Shown: positions 1-9,676 of the stretch, one piece after another
Numbering within the stretch: position 1 is the stretch's first letter
Layout of the letters: each line of letters begins with the position of its first letter
Source of the DNA: Egibacteraceae bacterium
Lineage (GTDB): Bacteria > Actinomycetota > Nitriliruptoria > Euzebyales > Egibacteraceae
NCBI GenBank assembly: GCA_030447925.1
Contig: JAUJNX010000001.1
Location: 1 to 64,000 of the forward strand
Length of the DNA stretch: 64,000 nt
Direction of reading: 5' to 3'
The notes under the pieces: model-generated
The model's database searches: none
What the model saw: the letters and a program-made list of their open reading frames with translations, nothing else
What the model was told of the DNA's origin: nothing
Made by a program: the position numbers and the translations under genes

Positions 1-100
1 AGGCGCCGAGGCCGAAGAGGACCGCAAAGACGCCGCGGAGGACGAACAGGAACCAGTTGCGCGTCAGCGCCCGGGGCAGGGCCGGGATCGCGGTTGCCAC
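1..100 (-). CDS. HdeD-like DUF308 membrane protein, 5' end only
   Basis: Only the first ~33 codons lie in the window; the gene runs off the left edge on the minus strand. The GTG start at 100 is preceded by AGGAGG (108-113) at 7-nt spacing, which fixes the start. The visible residues begin VATAIPALPRALTRNW and lead into a hydrophobic stretch (FLFVLRGVFAVLFGLGA). This is the opening of HdeD/DUF308 integral membrane proteins, in which a short basic N-terminus with an R-x-W motif precedes the first of six helices. Family members sit in the inner membrane and are linked to acid resistance in enterobacteria; the role in actinobacteria is not established. Assignment rests on one helix and the N-terminal pattern. 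Confidence 0.6.
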   Translation of the reverse strand, partial: MATAIPALPRALTRNWFLFVLRGVFAVLFGLGA

Positions 101-434
101 GATGACCTCCTCCTTTCGAGAGGCCAATGCTACCAGGATCGCCGCCCCCGCGGCGCCGACGTCCGCTTCAGGAACGGCGGCCAGCGTGGTAGATCGTGGT
201 TGCCCTGGATCGGCACGCTCGCGTGGCCCGGCCGACGGGTCCGCGTCGGCTCGACGTGGCCGTCGCCGAAGCGCGACGCTCGCAACCGTCCGCCCCGAAT
301 CGGCGCGGCCACCACCGTTTACTCGGACACGACCGGGAGCCCAAGGCCGCTCGTCGTCGTCGACCGGCGCTGTCACGCCCGCGCGTCGTGCCGCGCCCCC
401 GCGTTGCGGACCAGCAGCGTCAGCTCCATCGCCG
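101..434. other. Intergenic region with no recognisable gene
   Basis: The 334 bases between the HdeD-like start and the 3' end of the GH31 gene (both minus strand) hold overlapping open frames in several phases, as expected from GC content alone, but none gives a recognisable protein. The left edge carries the RBS and possible -10 of the HdeD-like gene. No repeat or hairpin stands out. Confidence 0.5.
108..113 (-). promoter_or_regulatory. Ribosome binding site for the HdeD-like gene
   Basis: Perfect AGGAGG on the minus strand, 7 nt upstream of the GTG at 100. A TAGCAT hexamer (127-132, minus strand) about 27 nt upstream of the start could be a -10 box, but no clear -35 accompanies it. Confidence 0.6.
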
Positions 435-2411
435 TCAGGAGAGCACGACCCGCCGCCCGCTTTCCGAAGGCGCGACCCCGATCGACGGGCCGCCGGGGAT
501 CGCGATCCGGCACGGCACCGGCAGCGGCGGCAGAGAGACGACGACCGCGTCCGGCTCCTCGTGCTCGACGACGAGGTCGCGGGAGACGCCGGCGGCGTCG
601 ACCCAGCGTCGTTCCGACTGGCCGAACGGGTAGACCCAGAACGTGAGCGTGGTGTATCGGTCGACGGCGTTGCCGACGTCGTCGCCGAGCGTCCCTCGCT
701 CGCCGAGGTTCAACGGGAGGATCGCCCCGGCGCGGACGTAGACCGGGATGGCCTCGAGGAGGGCGGGAACCTCGACCCACCGCCCGCCCGCTTCGACCAC
801 CCCGCTCCAGAGGTCGTGCCAGCGACCGGGCGGCAGGTAGAGCCGACGGGCCGTCGCCCCCTCCTCGACCACCGGGGCGACGAGCAGGTCGCGCCCGAAG
901 CGGTACTGGTCGGCGACGCGCCAGGCCGCCGGCTCGTCGGGGTGGTCGAGGAGGAGCGGGCGCATGAGGGGCTGGCCGGTCGCCGCGCTATGGGCGGCCT
1001 CGCTCAGGACGTAGGGGAGCAGGTTCATCCGCAGCCGGGCGAAGAAGCGGGCGAGCGGGATCACCCGCGGGTCGCCGCTCCGGCGGGCGACGTTCCAGGG
1101 GGTCCGGTCGCGCGACGGGCCTCCCGGGTTGTACTCGCTGTGGTACTGCATGATCGGGCAGAAGGCGGCCATCGCGGTCGCCCGCAGGTAGAGCTCGGCG
1201 GAGGGCAGCTCCTCGCTGAAGCCGGCGAGATCCCAGCCCCAGAAGGGGACGCCGCTCAGGCCGGCGCTCAGGCCGGCGACGATCGAGCGCCGGTAGGCTT
1301 CCCAGGTGGAGTTCTCGTCGCCGGCCCAGTGGGCGGGGAAGCTGCCGGCGCCGGTGTGGCCGGCGCGGCTGAAGGTGAGGGCATCGCCCCCCCGTCGCTC
1401 GCGGACGAAACGGTGGTAGGCGCCGACGTAGAGGTTCGGGTAGGCGTTGACCAGCTCGTCGCCGCGGCGGCCGTCGCGGGCGCGCAACCCGCGGCCCTGG
1501 AGGTGCTCGCCGCCGTCCGTCTTGAAGCCGTCGACGCCCATCTCCTCAAGGAGGTAGGCGCGCTTGGCCAACCACCACTCGGTTGCCGCGGGGTGGGTGA
1601 AGTCGGGGATCAGGGCGTCCCGGAACCAGAAGGCGGGGTTGCGGTAGGGCTCGCCGTCGGCGTCGCGGAGCACGTAGCCGTGCGCGATCGCGTGGGCGAC
1701 GTCGGCGTCGTGCCGGGGGTGGGGCGTCTCGACCGCCTTAAGTGCCGGGATCTGCCAGAGCAGCACACGGACGCCGGCGGCATGGAGGGCGTCGACCATC
1801 CCCTTCGGGTCGGGCCAGGGGCCGTCGGCGGGGAACTCGAAGTCGGCCAGATGGGGCGCCGTGGCACCGTCGGTCGGGGCGGAGCGGCCGCCGTTCCAGA
1901 CGTAGAAGGTGGTCTCGTCGCTCCAAGCCTCGATCACGAGCACGGTCGCGGGGATGCCGTGCTCGACGGTCTGTCCGAGCTCGGCCTCGACGCGCGCCCG
2001 CGTGTTCCACTCGTTGGAGCTCATCCAGGGCCCGAACGCCCAGGCCGGCGGCAGCGCCGGCCGCCCGACGACGCGGGTGAAGGCGTCCAGGATCGCGGTC
2101 GGTCCGCCCACGAACAGGTCGATCGCGACCGGCCCGCCCCCCGGCGCGGCGGCGACGCAGCGCCACCGGTCGTGGACTGTCCGTCCCAGGTCGTAGGCGA
2201 CGTGGCCGGTCCCCTCGACCAGGCAGCCGTAGCCCCGGCTGGAGAAAAAGAAGGGGACCGGCAGGTAGGTGCGGTCCCCTTGGTTCTTGTACTGCTCGTA
2301 GACGAGGGCGTCGGGCGCCCGACCCCGCTGGTCGAGGGCGTCGAACCGCTCGCCGAAGCCGACCAATGCCTCCCCGTCCGCCAGCGGTCCCAGCACCTCG
2401 ACCGCCACCAA
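435..2411 (-). pseudogene. Glycoside hydrolase family 31 (alpha-glucosidase/alpha-xylosidase type), N-terminally truncated
   Basis: The 658 visible codons are a GH31 (beta/alpha)8 barrel plus C-terminal beta domains. Seen: the fold entry GFGERFDALDQRG, the WAFGPWMSSNEW strand, the nucleophile Asp in FKTDGGE (about residue 299), the acid/base Asp in WAGDENSTW (about 364), and the LSGVPFWGWDLAGF loop. GH31 enzymes hydrolyse terminal alpha-linked glucose or xylose from oligosaccharides with retention. Family members carry 150-200 residues of N-terminal galactose-mutarotase-like domain before the GFGERF motif; here fewer than 20 residues precede it and no ATG/GTG with an RBS is present, so the 5' end is missing. 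The break at about 2411 is also where a plus-strand gene fragment begins. Exact substrate cannot be told. Confidence 0.85.
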
Positions 2412-2765
2412 GCCGCCGTCGACCCCGACGAGCGCGCCCGCCGCACCGACTTCATGGCCCGCGCGAACGCGGCCTACGCGGCGGGGGACCGGGCCGCCCT
2501 CCAGGCGGTCCTCGACGCCTTCGCCGCCGGGGCCCCGCCCGACCCGGCGGTGGCGGACACCGATCGGCTGCTCCGCCTGATCGCCCAGGTCCGGCTGCGC
2601 CTGGTCGTCATCGAGTCAGAGCTGGCGGCGCTGCACGCCACCGGCGCGTGGCGCCTGCTCCAGGAGGCCGAGGCCGCCGAGGCCCGCGGCATCGACCTCC
2701 TCGACGCCGTCGCGGCCGCCGTGGCGGCCGACATCGCCACCGCCGAGGCCGCCCTGCGAGCCTGA
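2412..2765 (+). pseudogene. 3' fragment of a J-domain-associated / DnaJ-like cytosolic protein
   Basis: The reading frame VDPDERARRTDFMARANAAY... runs to a stop at 2763-2765. The arrangement (HPD-like lead-in, D-E-x-x-R-R-T, M-x-x-x-N-x-A-Y-x-x-G-D, then a ~70-residue helical coiled-coil-like tail) matches the region found C-terminal to the J domain in a family of bacterial J-domain proteins. No start codon, RBS or upstream J-domain sequence is present; upstream sequence belongs to the minus-strand GH31 gene. Function of this C-terminal region is not known. Family recognition is from pattern memory and is moderate; the truncation is clear. Confidence 0.5.
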
Positions 2766-2809
2766 CCCCGCCGCCCCCGGGCGCACCGGCGCGCCGGCGC
2801 CGTGGCGGC

Positions 2810-3058
2810 TCACCAGTCGGCCGCCACCTGCCCGATCTGCCGGCAGGCCGCGGCGGCTGCCGAGGGATCGGCTCGCGCGGTCGCGACGGCGCCGAGGGTC
2901 GCGGCGGTCAGCAGCGCTGCCCTCGCGGGGGCTTGGGGCCCGCGCAGCGCTGCCGCGAAGGCGGCGTCCAGGCGTGCGCGGTACGCGTCGGCCGCGGCCG
3001 CGGCGGCGGGGTCGTGCGGCGCCAGTTCCGTGGTGGTGTTGACCAGCAGGCACCCCCG
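2810..3058 (-). pseudogene. 3' fragment of a TetR-family regulator
   Basis: The minus-strand frame from about 3058 to the stop at 2810 reads GCLLVNTTTELAPHDP then an alanine-rich helical segment. The GCLLVNT(A/T)xEL motif followed by D/P-rich and helical sequence is characteristic of the ligand-binding half of TetR/AcrR regulators. The N-terminal helix-turn-helix is absent: upstream of the motif the frame enters DNA that encodes the alpha/beta-hydrolase fragment on the other strand. The open frame extends to 3346 but that part is a shadow. Cannot bind DNA as it stands. Confidence 0.6.
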
Positions 3059-3319
3059 GCGGCCCCGCGGGACGTCCGCGGCTTCGTGCGGCAGGGCGTG
3101 GCCGACGCGGGCGGGCTGGACGGCCTCCGCGCCATCCCCGCGGTCCTGGCGGAGGGGATGCGCGACCGGGCCATCCCGCCCGCGGTCGCGATCGTCAACT
3201 TCCGCGCCGTGTGGCCCGGCGGGCCCGTGGTCGAGCTGCCCGGCGCCGGCCACTTCTGCCAGGAGGACGCCCCCGAGGCGCTGGTCGCCGTGATCCGCCA
3301 GCACGTCCAGACGACGTAG
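3059..3319 (+). pseudogene. 3' fragment of an alpha/beta-fold hydrolase (haloalkane-dehalogenase-like)
   Basis: The frame starting near 3059 and ending at 3319 contains a WGMRD-like segment (EGMRDRAIPPAVA) and ELPGAGHFCQEDAPE, the catalytic-histidine region of alpha/beta hydrolases of the haloalkane dehalogenase/epoxide hydrolase group (G-A-G-H-F-x-Q-E-D). The nucleophile elbow and oxyanion region that should lie 150-200 residues upstream are missing. It begins exactly where the opposite-strand TetR fragment begins, so both genes lost their 5' ends at one join. Confidence 0.6.
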
Positions 3320-3402
3320 GTGCGCGCCACCGCGGCCATCGCTCACGTGGAGAACGCCCGCAGCCGTCGCAGCCGGGCGTCCTGGTATGACCCGACGGGA
3401 CG

Positions 3403-3915
3403 CTAGAGGGTGGCGGCGACCCGTTGGGCGGTGGCCAGGGTGGGGGTGCCGAAGAGGACCAGGTGGGACTCCTCGACGCGGGTGGTGGCGCCGTGGAGGG
3501 CCGTCAGCGCCTGCGCGACCGCGTCGTCGACCGGCCAGCCGTAGACGCCCGCGGACACCAGCGGGAAGGCGACGGTGCGGGCGCCGACCTCGTCGGCCAC
3601 CCGCAGGGACGCGGTGTAGCAGGACCGCAGGGTGGCCGAGCGGTCCTCGCGGGCCGCGTACACCGGCCCGACGGTGTGGATCACCCAGCGGGCCGGCATG
3701 TCGCCCGCCGTGGTCTCGACCGCCTCGCCGGCGGGCAGGCCGTCGGGGTGGCGCGTCGCGCGGACCTGGCGGCAGGCGGCGAGGATCGCCGGGCCGCCGG
3801 CCCGGTGGATCGCACCGTCCACCCCGCCACCGCCCAGCAGCGACGAGTTCGCCGCGTTGACGATCGCGTCGACCTCCTGCCGGGTGATGTCGCCCTCGAC
3901 CAGCTCGACGCGCAT
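3403..3915 (-). CDS. Macrodomain O-acetyl-ADP-ribose deacetylase / ADP-ribose hydrolase
   Basis: A 170-residue single-domain protein. The N-terminus (VEGDITRQEVDAIVNAANS) and the LLGGGGVDGAIHRAGG loop are the ADP-ribose-binding signatures of YmdB-type macrodomains; VIHTVGPVY and FPLVSAGVYGWP complete the fold. Such enzymes remove the acetyl group from O-acetyl-ADP-ribose and reverse some protein or DNA ADP-ribosylation in the cytoplasm. The ATG at 3915 overlaps the stop of the upstream mug gene as ATGA, so the two are translationally coupled. Length is normal for the family. Assignment is firm; the natural substrate is not known. Confidence 0.9.
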   Translation of the reverse strand: MRVELVEGDITRQEVDAIVNAANSSLLGGGGVDGAIHRAGGPAILAACRQVRATRHPDGLPAGEAVETTAGDMPARWVIHTVGPVYAAREDRSATLRSCYTASLRVADEVGARTVAFPLVSAGVYGWPVDDAVAQALTALHGATTRVEESHLVLFGTPTLATAQRVAATL

Positions 3916-4481
3916 CAGTCCGGCACCGCCGCGCGCAGCTCGCCGTAGAGCCGCACGAGGTCGGGCACCTGGTAGTGGGCGTTCAGCCCGCTCGGGTTGG
4001 GCAGCAGCCAGGCGCCCGCCCCCTCGATCGGCTCCGGCTGCGGGCCGACCTTCGCCTTGGGCTGGGCGAACCCGACCCGGTAGGCCTGCAGGCCCAGGAA
4101 CGCGACGAGCCGCGGCTGCCAGGTCCGCACGGTCGTGCGCAGGCGGGGGGCGCCCGCGCGCAGCTCGTCGTCGGCGACCTCCGCGGCCGTCGCCGTCGCG
4201 CGGTTGACCATGTTGGAGATGCCGTAGCCCAGGTCCAGCAGCTCCTGGGCGTCGGTGGGCAGGAACCGGCGCGGGGTGAACCCGGCCTGGTGCAGCACCG
4301 GCCACAGCCGGTTCGCGGGGTTGCCGAAGTGGTGGCCGATCACCGCCGACCACAGGCTCGGGTTGATGCCGACGAACAGGACCTTCAGGCCGGGCCGCAC
4401 GAGGTCGGGCACCGGCTGGTCCTGGGCGGCGGCCAGCTCCTCCGCCGACGGGCGCGGGAGCGTGGGTCGACGGGTGACCAT
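3915..4481 (-). CDS. mug: G/U(T) mismatch-specific uracil/thymine DNA glycosylase
   Basis: The 188-residue product carries the Mug-family motif GINPS (residues 38-42), the G-H-x-F-G-N-P-x-N-R-L-W segment just after it, and the minor-groove-reading motif NPSGLNAHY near the C-terminus. Mug-type enzymes excise uracil (or ethenocytosine/thymine) opposite guanine and start base-excision repair. The Asn of GINPS is the catalytic-water position in this family. It is the first gene of a two-gene operon with the macrodomain protein (ATGA overlap at 3913-3916). GC-rich genomes suffer frequent cytosine deamination, which suits this gene. Confidence 0.9.
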   Translation of the reverse strand: MVTRRPTLPRPSAEELAAAQDQPVPDLVRPGLKVLFVGINPSLWSAVIGHHFGNPANRLWPVLHQAGFTPRRFLPTDAQELLDLGYGISNMVNRATATAAEVADDELRAGAPRLRTTVRTWQPRLVAFLGLQAYRVGFAQPKAKVGPQPEPIEGAGAWLLPNPSGLNAHYQVPDLVRLYGELRAAVPD

Positions 4482-4499
4482 CCGTGGGCTCCTCGCGGT

Positions 4500-5936
<1,437 letters not shown>

Positions 5937-6581
5937 TCACCCCTGCGCGGTGCCGCCCGGCTGCACGGGGGAGGGCGGGGCTCCCGGATGGGGGCGGAGG
6001 CCCTCGAGCAGGTCGCGGAGCAGGAGACCGGCCTCGGTGCGGGCGCGGTCCTGGTCGGGGGCGCTGGCGATCGTCAGGGCCGCCTCGACCAGGGCGGCGA
6101 GCAGCAGCCGGGCGAGCAGGTCGGGGGGCTGGGGGCGCAGCAGGCCGGCGGTGATGAGGCCGGCTAGGACCTCGCGGAGCAGGCCGAGCACGTGGTGCTC
6201 GGCGAGCTCCCGCCACCGGGCCCAGCCGAGCACCGCGGGGGCGTCGACCAGCGCGATCCGCTGGTAGGCGGGCTCGAGCGCGATCTCCAGGACGCGGTCG
6301 AAGCCGGTGACCAGCAGCGCCCACGGGTCCTCGCCGGCCCCCTCGGCGGGCAGCAGGCGCGGGATGGTGGCGGTCTCCAGCTCCTCGAACACCGCCTCGA
6401 ACACGTCGCGCTTGCCCGCGAAGTGGTGGTACAGCGCGCCGCGGGTCACCCGCGCGGCCCGGGCGATGTCCTCGACCGAGGTGCCGGCGTACCCGCGCTC
6501 GGCGAACAGGCCGGTCGCGGCGTCCAGGAGGGCCCGGCGCGTCGCCTCGGCGTACTCCTCGCGGCGGCTCTTGACGTTCAT
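5937..6581 (-). CDS. TetR/AcrR-family transcriptional regulator
   Basis: A 214-residue regulator. The N-terminal helix-turn-helix is clear (ALLDAATGLFAERGY, then T-S-V-E-D-I-A and V-T-R-G-A-L-Y-H-H-F), followed by a helical ligand domain. The frame is open further upstream, but the ATG at 6581 gives the usual short N-terminus (MNVKSRREEYAEATRRALL). It is divergent from the hydrolase gene at 6649, with an imperfect palindrome (6594-6615) between them, so it probably represses itself and that gene. The inducer is unknown. Confidence 0.85.
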   Translation of the reverse strand: MNVKSRREEYAEATRRALLDAATGLFAERGYAGTSVEDIARAARVTRGALYHHFAGKRDVFEAVFEELETATIPRLLPAEGAGEDPWALLVTGFDRVLEIALEPAYQRIALVDAPAVLGWARWRELAEHHVLGLLREVLAGLITAGLLRPQPPDLLARLLLAALVEAALTIASAPDQDRARTEAGLLLRDLLEGLRPHPGAPPSPVQPGGTAQG

Positions 6582-6593
6582 GAGTACCGGCAG

Positions 6594-6615
6594 CATAGTA
6601 CCTACCGTCAGTATG
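6594..6615. promoter_or_regulatory. Candidate TetR operator, imperfect palindrome
   Basis: CATAG...GTATG, a 22-bp imperfect inverted repeat in the 67-bp gap between the divergent TetR (start 6581) and hydrolase (start 6649) genes. Outer arms match as CATA(G/C)T...A(G/C)TATG; the centre is less symmetric. Position and spacing suit a shared operator. Confidence 0.45.
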
Positions 6616-6648
6616 TGGGATGGTGTGAGCATGGAAAGGGGTAGTAGT

Positions 6649-7533
6649 ATGAGCAGGGGCGAGCGTCGCGAGGTCGAGCTGGCGCAGGGGACGGTCCGCT
6701 ACGCCGACACCGGCCCGGTGGGCGACTCCGGACGGGTGCTGGTGTTCGTGCACGGGCTGCTGCTGGACGGGGAGCTGTGGCGCGACCTCGTCGGGCTGCT
6801 CGCCGGCGCGCACCGGTGCGTGACCCCCGACCTGCCGATGGGGGCCCACCGGGTGGCGATGCGCCCCGGCGCGGACCTGGGCGTCGAGGGGCAGGCGCGG
6901 ATCGTGGCCGACCTGCTCGCGGCGCTGGACCTGCACGACGTGGTCCTGGTCGGCAACGACACCGGCGGCGGGGTGGCCCAGGTCGTGGCCACCGACCACC
7001 CGGAGCGGCTCGCGGGCCTGGTCCTGACCCCCTGCGACGCCTTCGAGCACTTCCCGCCGTGGCAGCTGCGGCCCCTGACCTGGATCGGGCGGCGGGCGCC
7101 GTGGTCGGTCGCGCCGCTGCTGCGCGCGCTGCAGGCGCGGGCGGGCCGGTGGGCCCTGCTCGCGGCCGCCCAGGCGCAGCACACCCGCCTCCCCGACGCG
7201 CTGGTGGCCGACCTGATGCGCCGCGCGTTCGAGGACGCCGAGATCCGCCGCGACCTCGTCAAGCTGCTCGCGGGCGTGCCGCGCGACACGCTGACCCGCC
7301 GGGTCGACCGCCTCGCGGCCTTCGACCGGCCCGCGCTGGTCACCTGGTCGCGGTCCCAGACCTTCTTCCCGCTGGCCGATGCCCAGCGCCTGGCCGGCGT
7401 CCTGCCCGACGCCACCCTGCGCGTCACCGGCGACAGCACCGTGTTCCTGCCCGCCGACCAGCCCGCCTGGCTGGCCGAGCAGATCACCGCCTTCCTCCCC
7501 CGGGTGACCGCCGCCGCAGTCAGGACGGGGTGA
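6649..7533 (+). CDS. Alpha/beta-fold hydrolase
   Basis: A 294-residue alpha/beta hydrolase. It has the oxyanion motif FVHGLLLDG (about residues 26-34) and a nucleophile elbow GNDTGGG (about 103-109), so the nucleophile is Asp as in haloalkane-dehalogenase-like members. The C-terminal region reads [17 protein letters not shown], where the usual catalytic His is not obvious. The ATG at 6649 has GGAAAGG upstream at ~9 nt, preferred over the ATG at 6631. It is divergent from a TetR repressor, the usual context for an inducible detoxifying or catabolic hydrolase. Its 3' end overlaps the convergent gene by 14 bases. Confidence 0.8.
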   Translation: MSRGERREVELAQGTVRYADTGPVGDSGRVLVFVHGLLLDGELWRDLVGLLAGAHRCVTPDLPMGAHRVAMRPGADLGVEGQARIVADLLAALDLHDVVLVGNDTGGGVAQVVATDHPERLAGLVLTPCDAFEHFPPWQLRPLTWIGRRAPWSVAPLLRALQARAGRWALLAAAQAQHTRLPDALVADLMRRAFEDAEIRRDLVKLLAGVPRDTLTRRVDRLAAFDRPALVTWSRSQTFFPLADAQRLAGVLPDATLRVTGDSTVFLPADQPAWLAEQITAFLPRVTAAAVRTG

Positions 7534-8344
7534 TGGCCTTGAAGCGGCGCATCGTCTCGGTCATCGCCACCTCGGTGGGGAGGCGCTCCATGCTGGAGGC
7601 GCCGAAGAAGCCCGCCACACCCTCGGTGCGCGACAGGACGTGCTGGGCGTCCTCGGGGGTGGCGATGGGCCCGCCGTGGCAGAGGACCAGGACGTCGGGG
7701 CGGACCGCGACCGCGGCGTCGCGCATCGCCTGGACGCGCTCGACGGCCTGGTCCAGGGTCAGCGCGGTCCGCGCCCCGATCGAGCCGCTGGTCGTGAGGC
7801 CCATGTGCGGGACCAGGACGTCGGCGCCCGCCTCGGCCATCGCGACCGCCTGCTCGGGGTCGAAGACGTAGGGGCAGGTGAGCAGGTCGAGGTCGCGCGC
7901 GGCCCGGACCATGTCGACCTCGAGGCCGAAGCCCATCCCGGTCTCCTCCAGGTTGACCCGGAAGGTCCCGTCGATGAGCCCCACCGTGGGGAAGTTCTGC
8001 ACCCCGGCGAAGCCGAGGTCGCGCAGCTGGCGCAGGAAGACCGGCATGCGCCGGAAGGGGTCGGTCCCGCAGACCCCGGCCAGGACCGGGGTGTCGTGGA
8101 CGATCGGCAGGACCTCCGCCGCCATCTCCACGACGATGGCGTTCGCGTCGCCGTAGGGCAGCAGCCCCGCCAGCGACCCGCGGCCCGCCATCCGGTAGCG
8201 CCCCGAGTTGTAGATGATGATCAGGTCGGCCCCGCCGGCCTCCGCGGTCTTGGCCGACAGGCCCGTGCCCGCGCCCGCGCCGATGACGGGCAACCCGCTC
8301 GCGGCGGTGGCGCGCAGCCGGGCCAGCGCCTCCTCGCGTGCCAC
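7520..8344 (-). CDS. Phosphoenolpyruvate hydrolase family protein (TIM-barrel, PF09370 type)
   Basis: The 274-residue product matches the PEP-hydrolase-like TIM-barrel family found beside UPF0261 proteins: [14 protein letters not shown] near the N-terminus, [43 protein letters not shown] and [14 protein letters not shown]. The family is related to PEP mutase/isocitrate-lyase barrels; the reaction in bacteria is not established. It is the second gene of an operon, 3 bases after the Tm-1-like gene, an arrangement seen in many bacteria and fungi, sometimes as one fused protein. Family assignment is confident, function is not. Confidence 0.85.
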   Translation of the reverse strand: MAREEALARLRATAASGLPVIGAGAGTGLSAKTAEAGGADLIIIYNSGRYRMAGRGSLAGLLPYGDANAIVVEMAAEVLPIVHDTPVLAGVCGTDPFRRMPVFLRQLRDLGFAGVQNFPTVGLIDGTFRVNLEETGMGFGLEVDMVRAARDLDLLTCPYVFDPEQAVAMAEAGADVLVPHMGLTTSGSIGARTALTLDQAVERVQAMRDAAVAVRPDVLVLCHGGPIATPEDAQHVLSRTEGVAGFFGASSMERLPTEVAMTETMRRFKAITPS

Positions 8345-8347
8345 CGC

Positions 8348-9571
8348 TCAGCCCGCCTGCTGCAGGCCGACGACCATCCCGGCCAGCCGGTCAGCCATGG
8401 CGGTCGCGAAGGCGGGGTCGTTCACGTCGACGTCCATCTCCACCAGGTCCACCTCGCCGGACAGGTTGTCGCGGACCGCGGAGAACAGCGCGTCGTCGGC
8501 GGCCGGGTCGTGGAACGGCCCGCCCGCGACCGAGATGGCGGAGACCCCGCGCAGGGGCAGGAAGACCGCGGCCGGCCCGGTGGCCGCGCTGACCTTGCGG
8601 GCCAGGGTCGCGCCGAGCTGCGCGCACTCCTCCGGCGTGGTGCGCATCAGGGTGACCGTGGGGTTGTGGACGTAGAGGGTGCGGTCGCGGTAGCGCTCGG
8701 GCACCGTGTCCATCGCGCCGAAGTTGACCATGTCGAGGGCGCCCACCGACACGACCTGGGGCAGCGCCAGGCGGCCCGCCGCCTCCAGCCGGTCGGGGCC
8801 GGCGCTGAAGACCCCACCGGCCAGCTCGTCGGCCAGCTCCGTGGTGGTCAGGTCCAGGACCCCCGCCAGGTAGCCGTCGGCGACGAGGCGCTCCATCGAC
8901 CGCCCGCCCGTCCCGGTGGCGTGGAAGACCAGGACCTCGTAGCCATCGGCCTCCAGCCGCTCGCGAGCGGTGGTGACCGCCGGGGTGGTGACCCCGAACA
9001 TCGTGGCGCCGATCAGGGGCCGCTCGACCGCCTCGGGCAGCGCGCCCGCCCCGGCCATCCCCGCCGCGGCGGCGGCCGCGTTGGCCAGCACGCGCGCGCT
9101 CACGCGGTTGATGCCGGCGATGTCCACCACCGAGTAGAGCATCGCGATGTCGGTGGCGCCGACGTAGGGCCGGGTGTCGCCGGACGCGACGGTGGAGACC
9201 AGCAGCTTGGGGACGCCGACCGGCAGGCCGCGCATCGCCTCGGCGGCCAGCGCGCTGCCCCCGGACCCGCCCATGGCCAGGACCGCGTCGAGCCGCGCCT
9301 CGCCGTGCAGGCGGCGCAGCACCTGGGTCGCGCCCCGCGCCATGGCCGCCACGGCGGCGCCGCGGTCGCCGTCGCCCGCGAGGCGGGCCACGTCGGCACC
9401 GCCGGCGCGCGCCACCTCCGCGCGGCCGATGTCGGGGTCCGCCCCGACCGGGTCGAACACCCCGGCGTCGACGAGCACCACGTCGGCCCCCGCGCCGACC
9501 AGCCGGTCGCGCAGGAACGCGTACTCGCGCCCCTTGGTGTCCAGCGTCCCCAGCAGCACAACCGTGGCCAT
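8348..9571 (-). CDS. Tm-1-like ATP-binding domain protein (UPF0261)
   Basis: A 407-residue protein starting MATVVLLGTLDTKG, the signature opening of UPF0261/Tm-1-like proteins. Other family features seen: LAMGGSGGSALAAEAM, KLLVSTVASGDTRPYVG, the HATGTGGRSMERL nucleotide-binding loop and RGVSAISVAGGPFHDP. The plant homologue Tm-1 inhibits tomato mosaic virus replicase; the bacterial role is unknown but the family binds ATP. The ATG at 9571 follows GGGAGGTGGG, a strong RBS. It leads the operon with the PEP-hydrolase-like gene, and the pair is divergent from the DUF72 gene. Confidence 0.88.
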   Translation of the reverse strand: MATVVLLGTLDTKGREYAFLRDRLVGAGADVVLVDAGVFDPVGADPDIGRAEVARAGGADVARLAGDGDRGAAVAAMARGATQVLRRLHGEARLDAVLAMGGSGGSALAAEAMRGLPVGVPKLLVSTVASGDTRPYVGATDIAMLYSVVDIAGINRVSARVLANAAAAAAGMAGAGALPEAVERPLIGATMFGVTTPAVTTARERLEADGYEVLVFHATGTGGRSMERLVADGYLAGVLDLTTTELADELAGGVFSAGPDRLEAAGRLALPQVVSVGALDMVNFGAMDTVPERYRDRTLYVHNPTVTLMRTTPEECAQLGATLARKVSAATGPAAVFLPLRGVSAISVAGGPFHDPAADDALFSAVRDNLSGEVDLVEMDVDVNDPAFATAMADRLAGMVVGLQQAG

Positions 9572-9676
9572 GACCCACCTCCCGTCAAGGGGTGCACCTC
9601 GGACGCCGGGGGGCCTCACCCCGCGGAGTCCGCGGACGCACCCAGAGGGCAGACTATGCGCGACCGAGGAGGCGGC

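Noticed and set aside
57..2765. Very long plus-strand open frame opposite the GH31 gene
   Set aside because: The frame overlaps the GH31 gene and has only low-complexity V/G/A/R/P sequence, as produced by GC-rich DNA read antisense. Only its last ~115 codons look real (J-domain-associated fragment).
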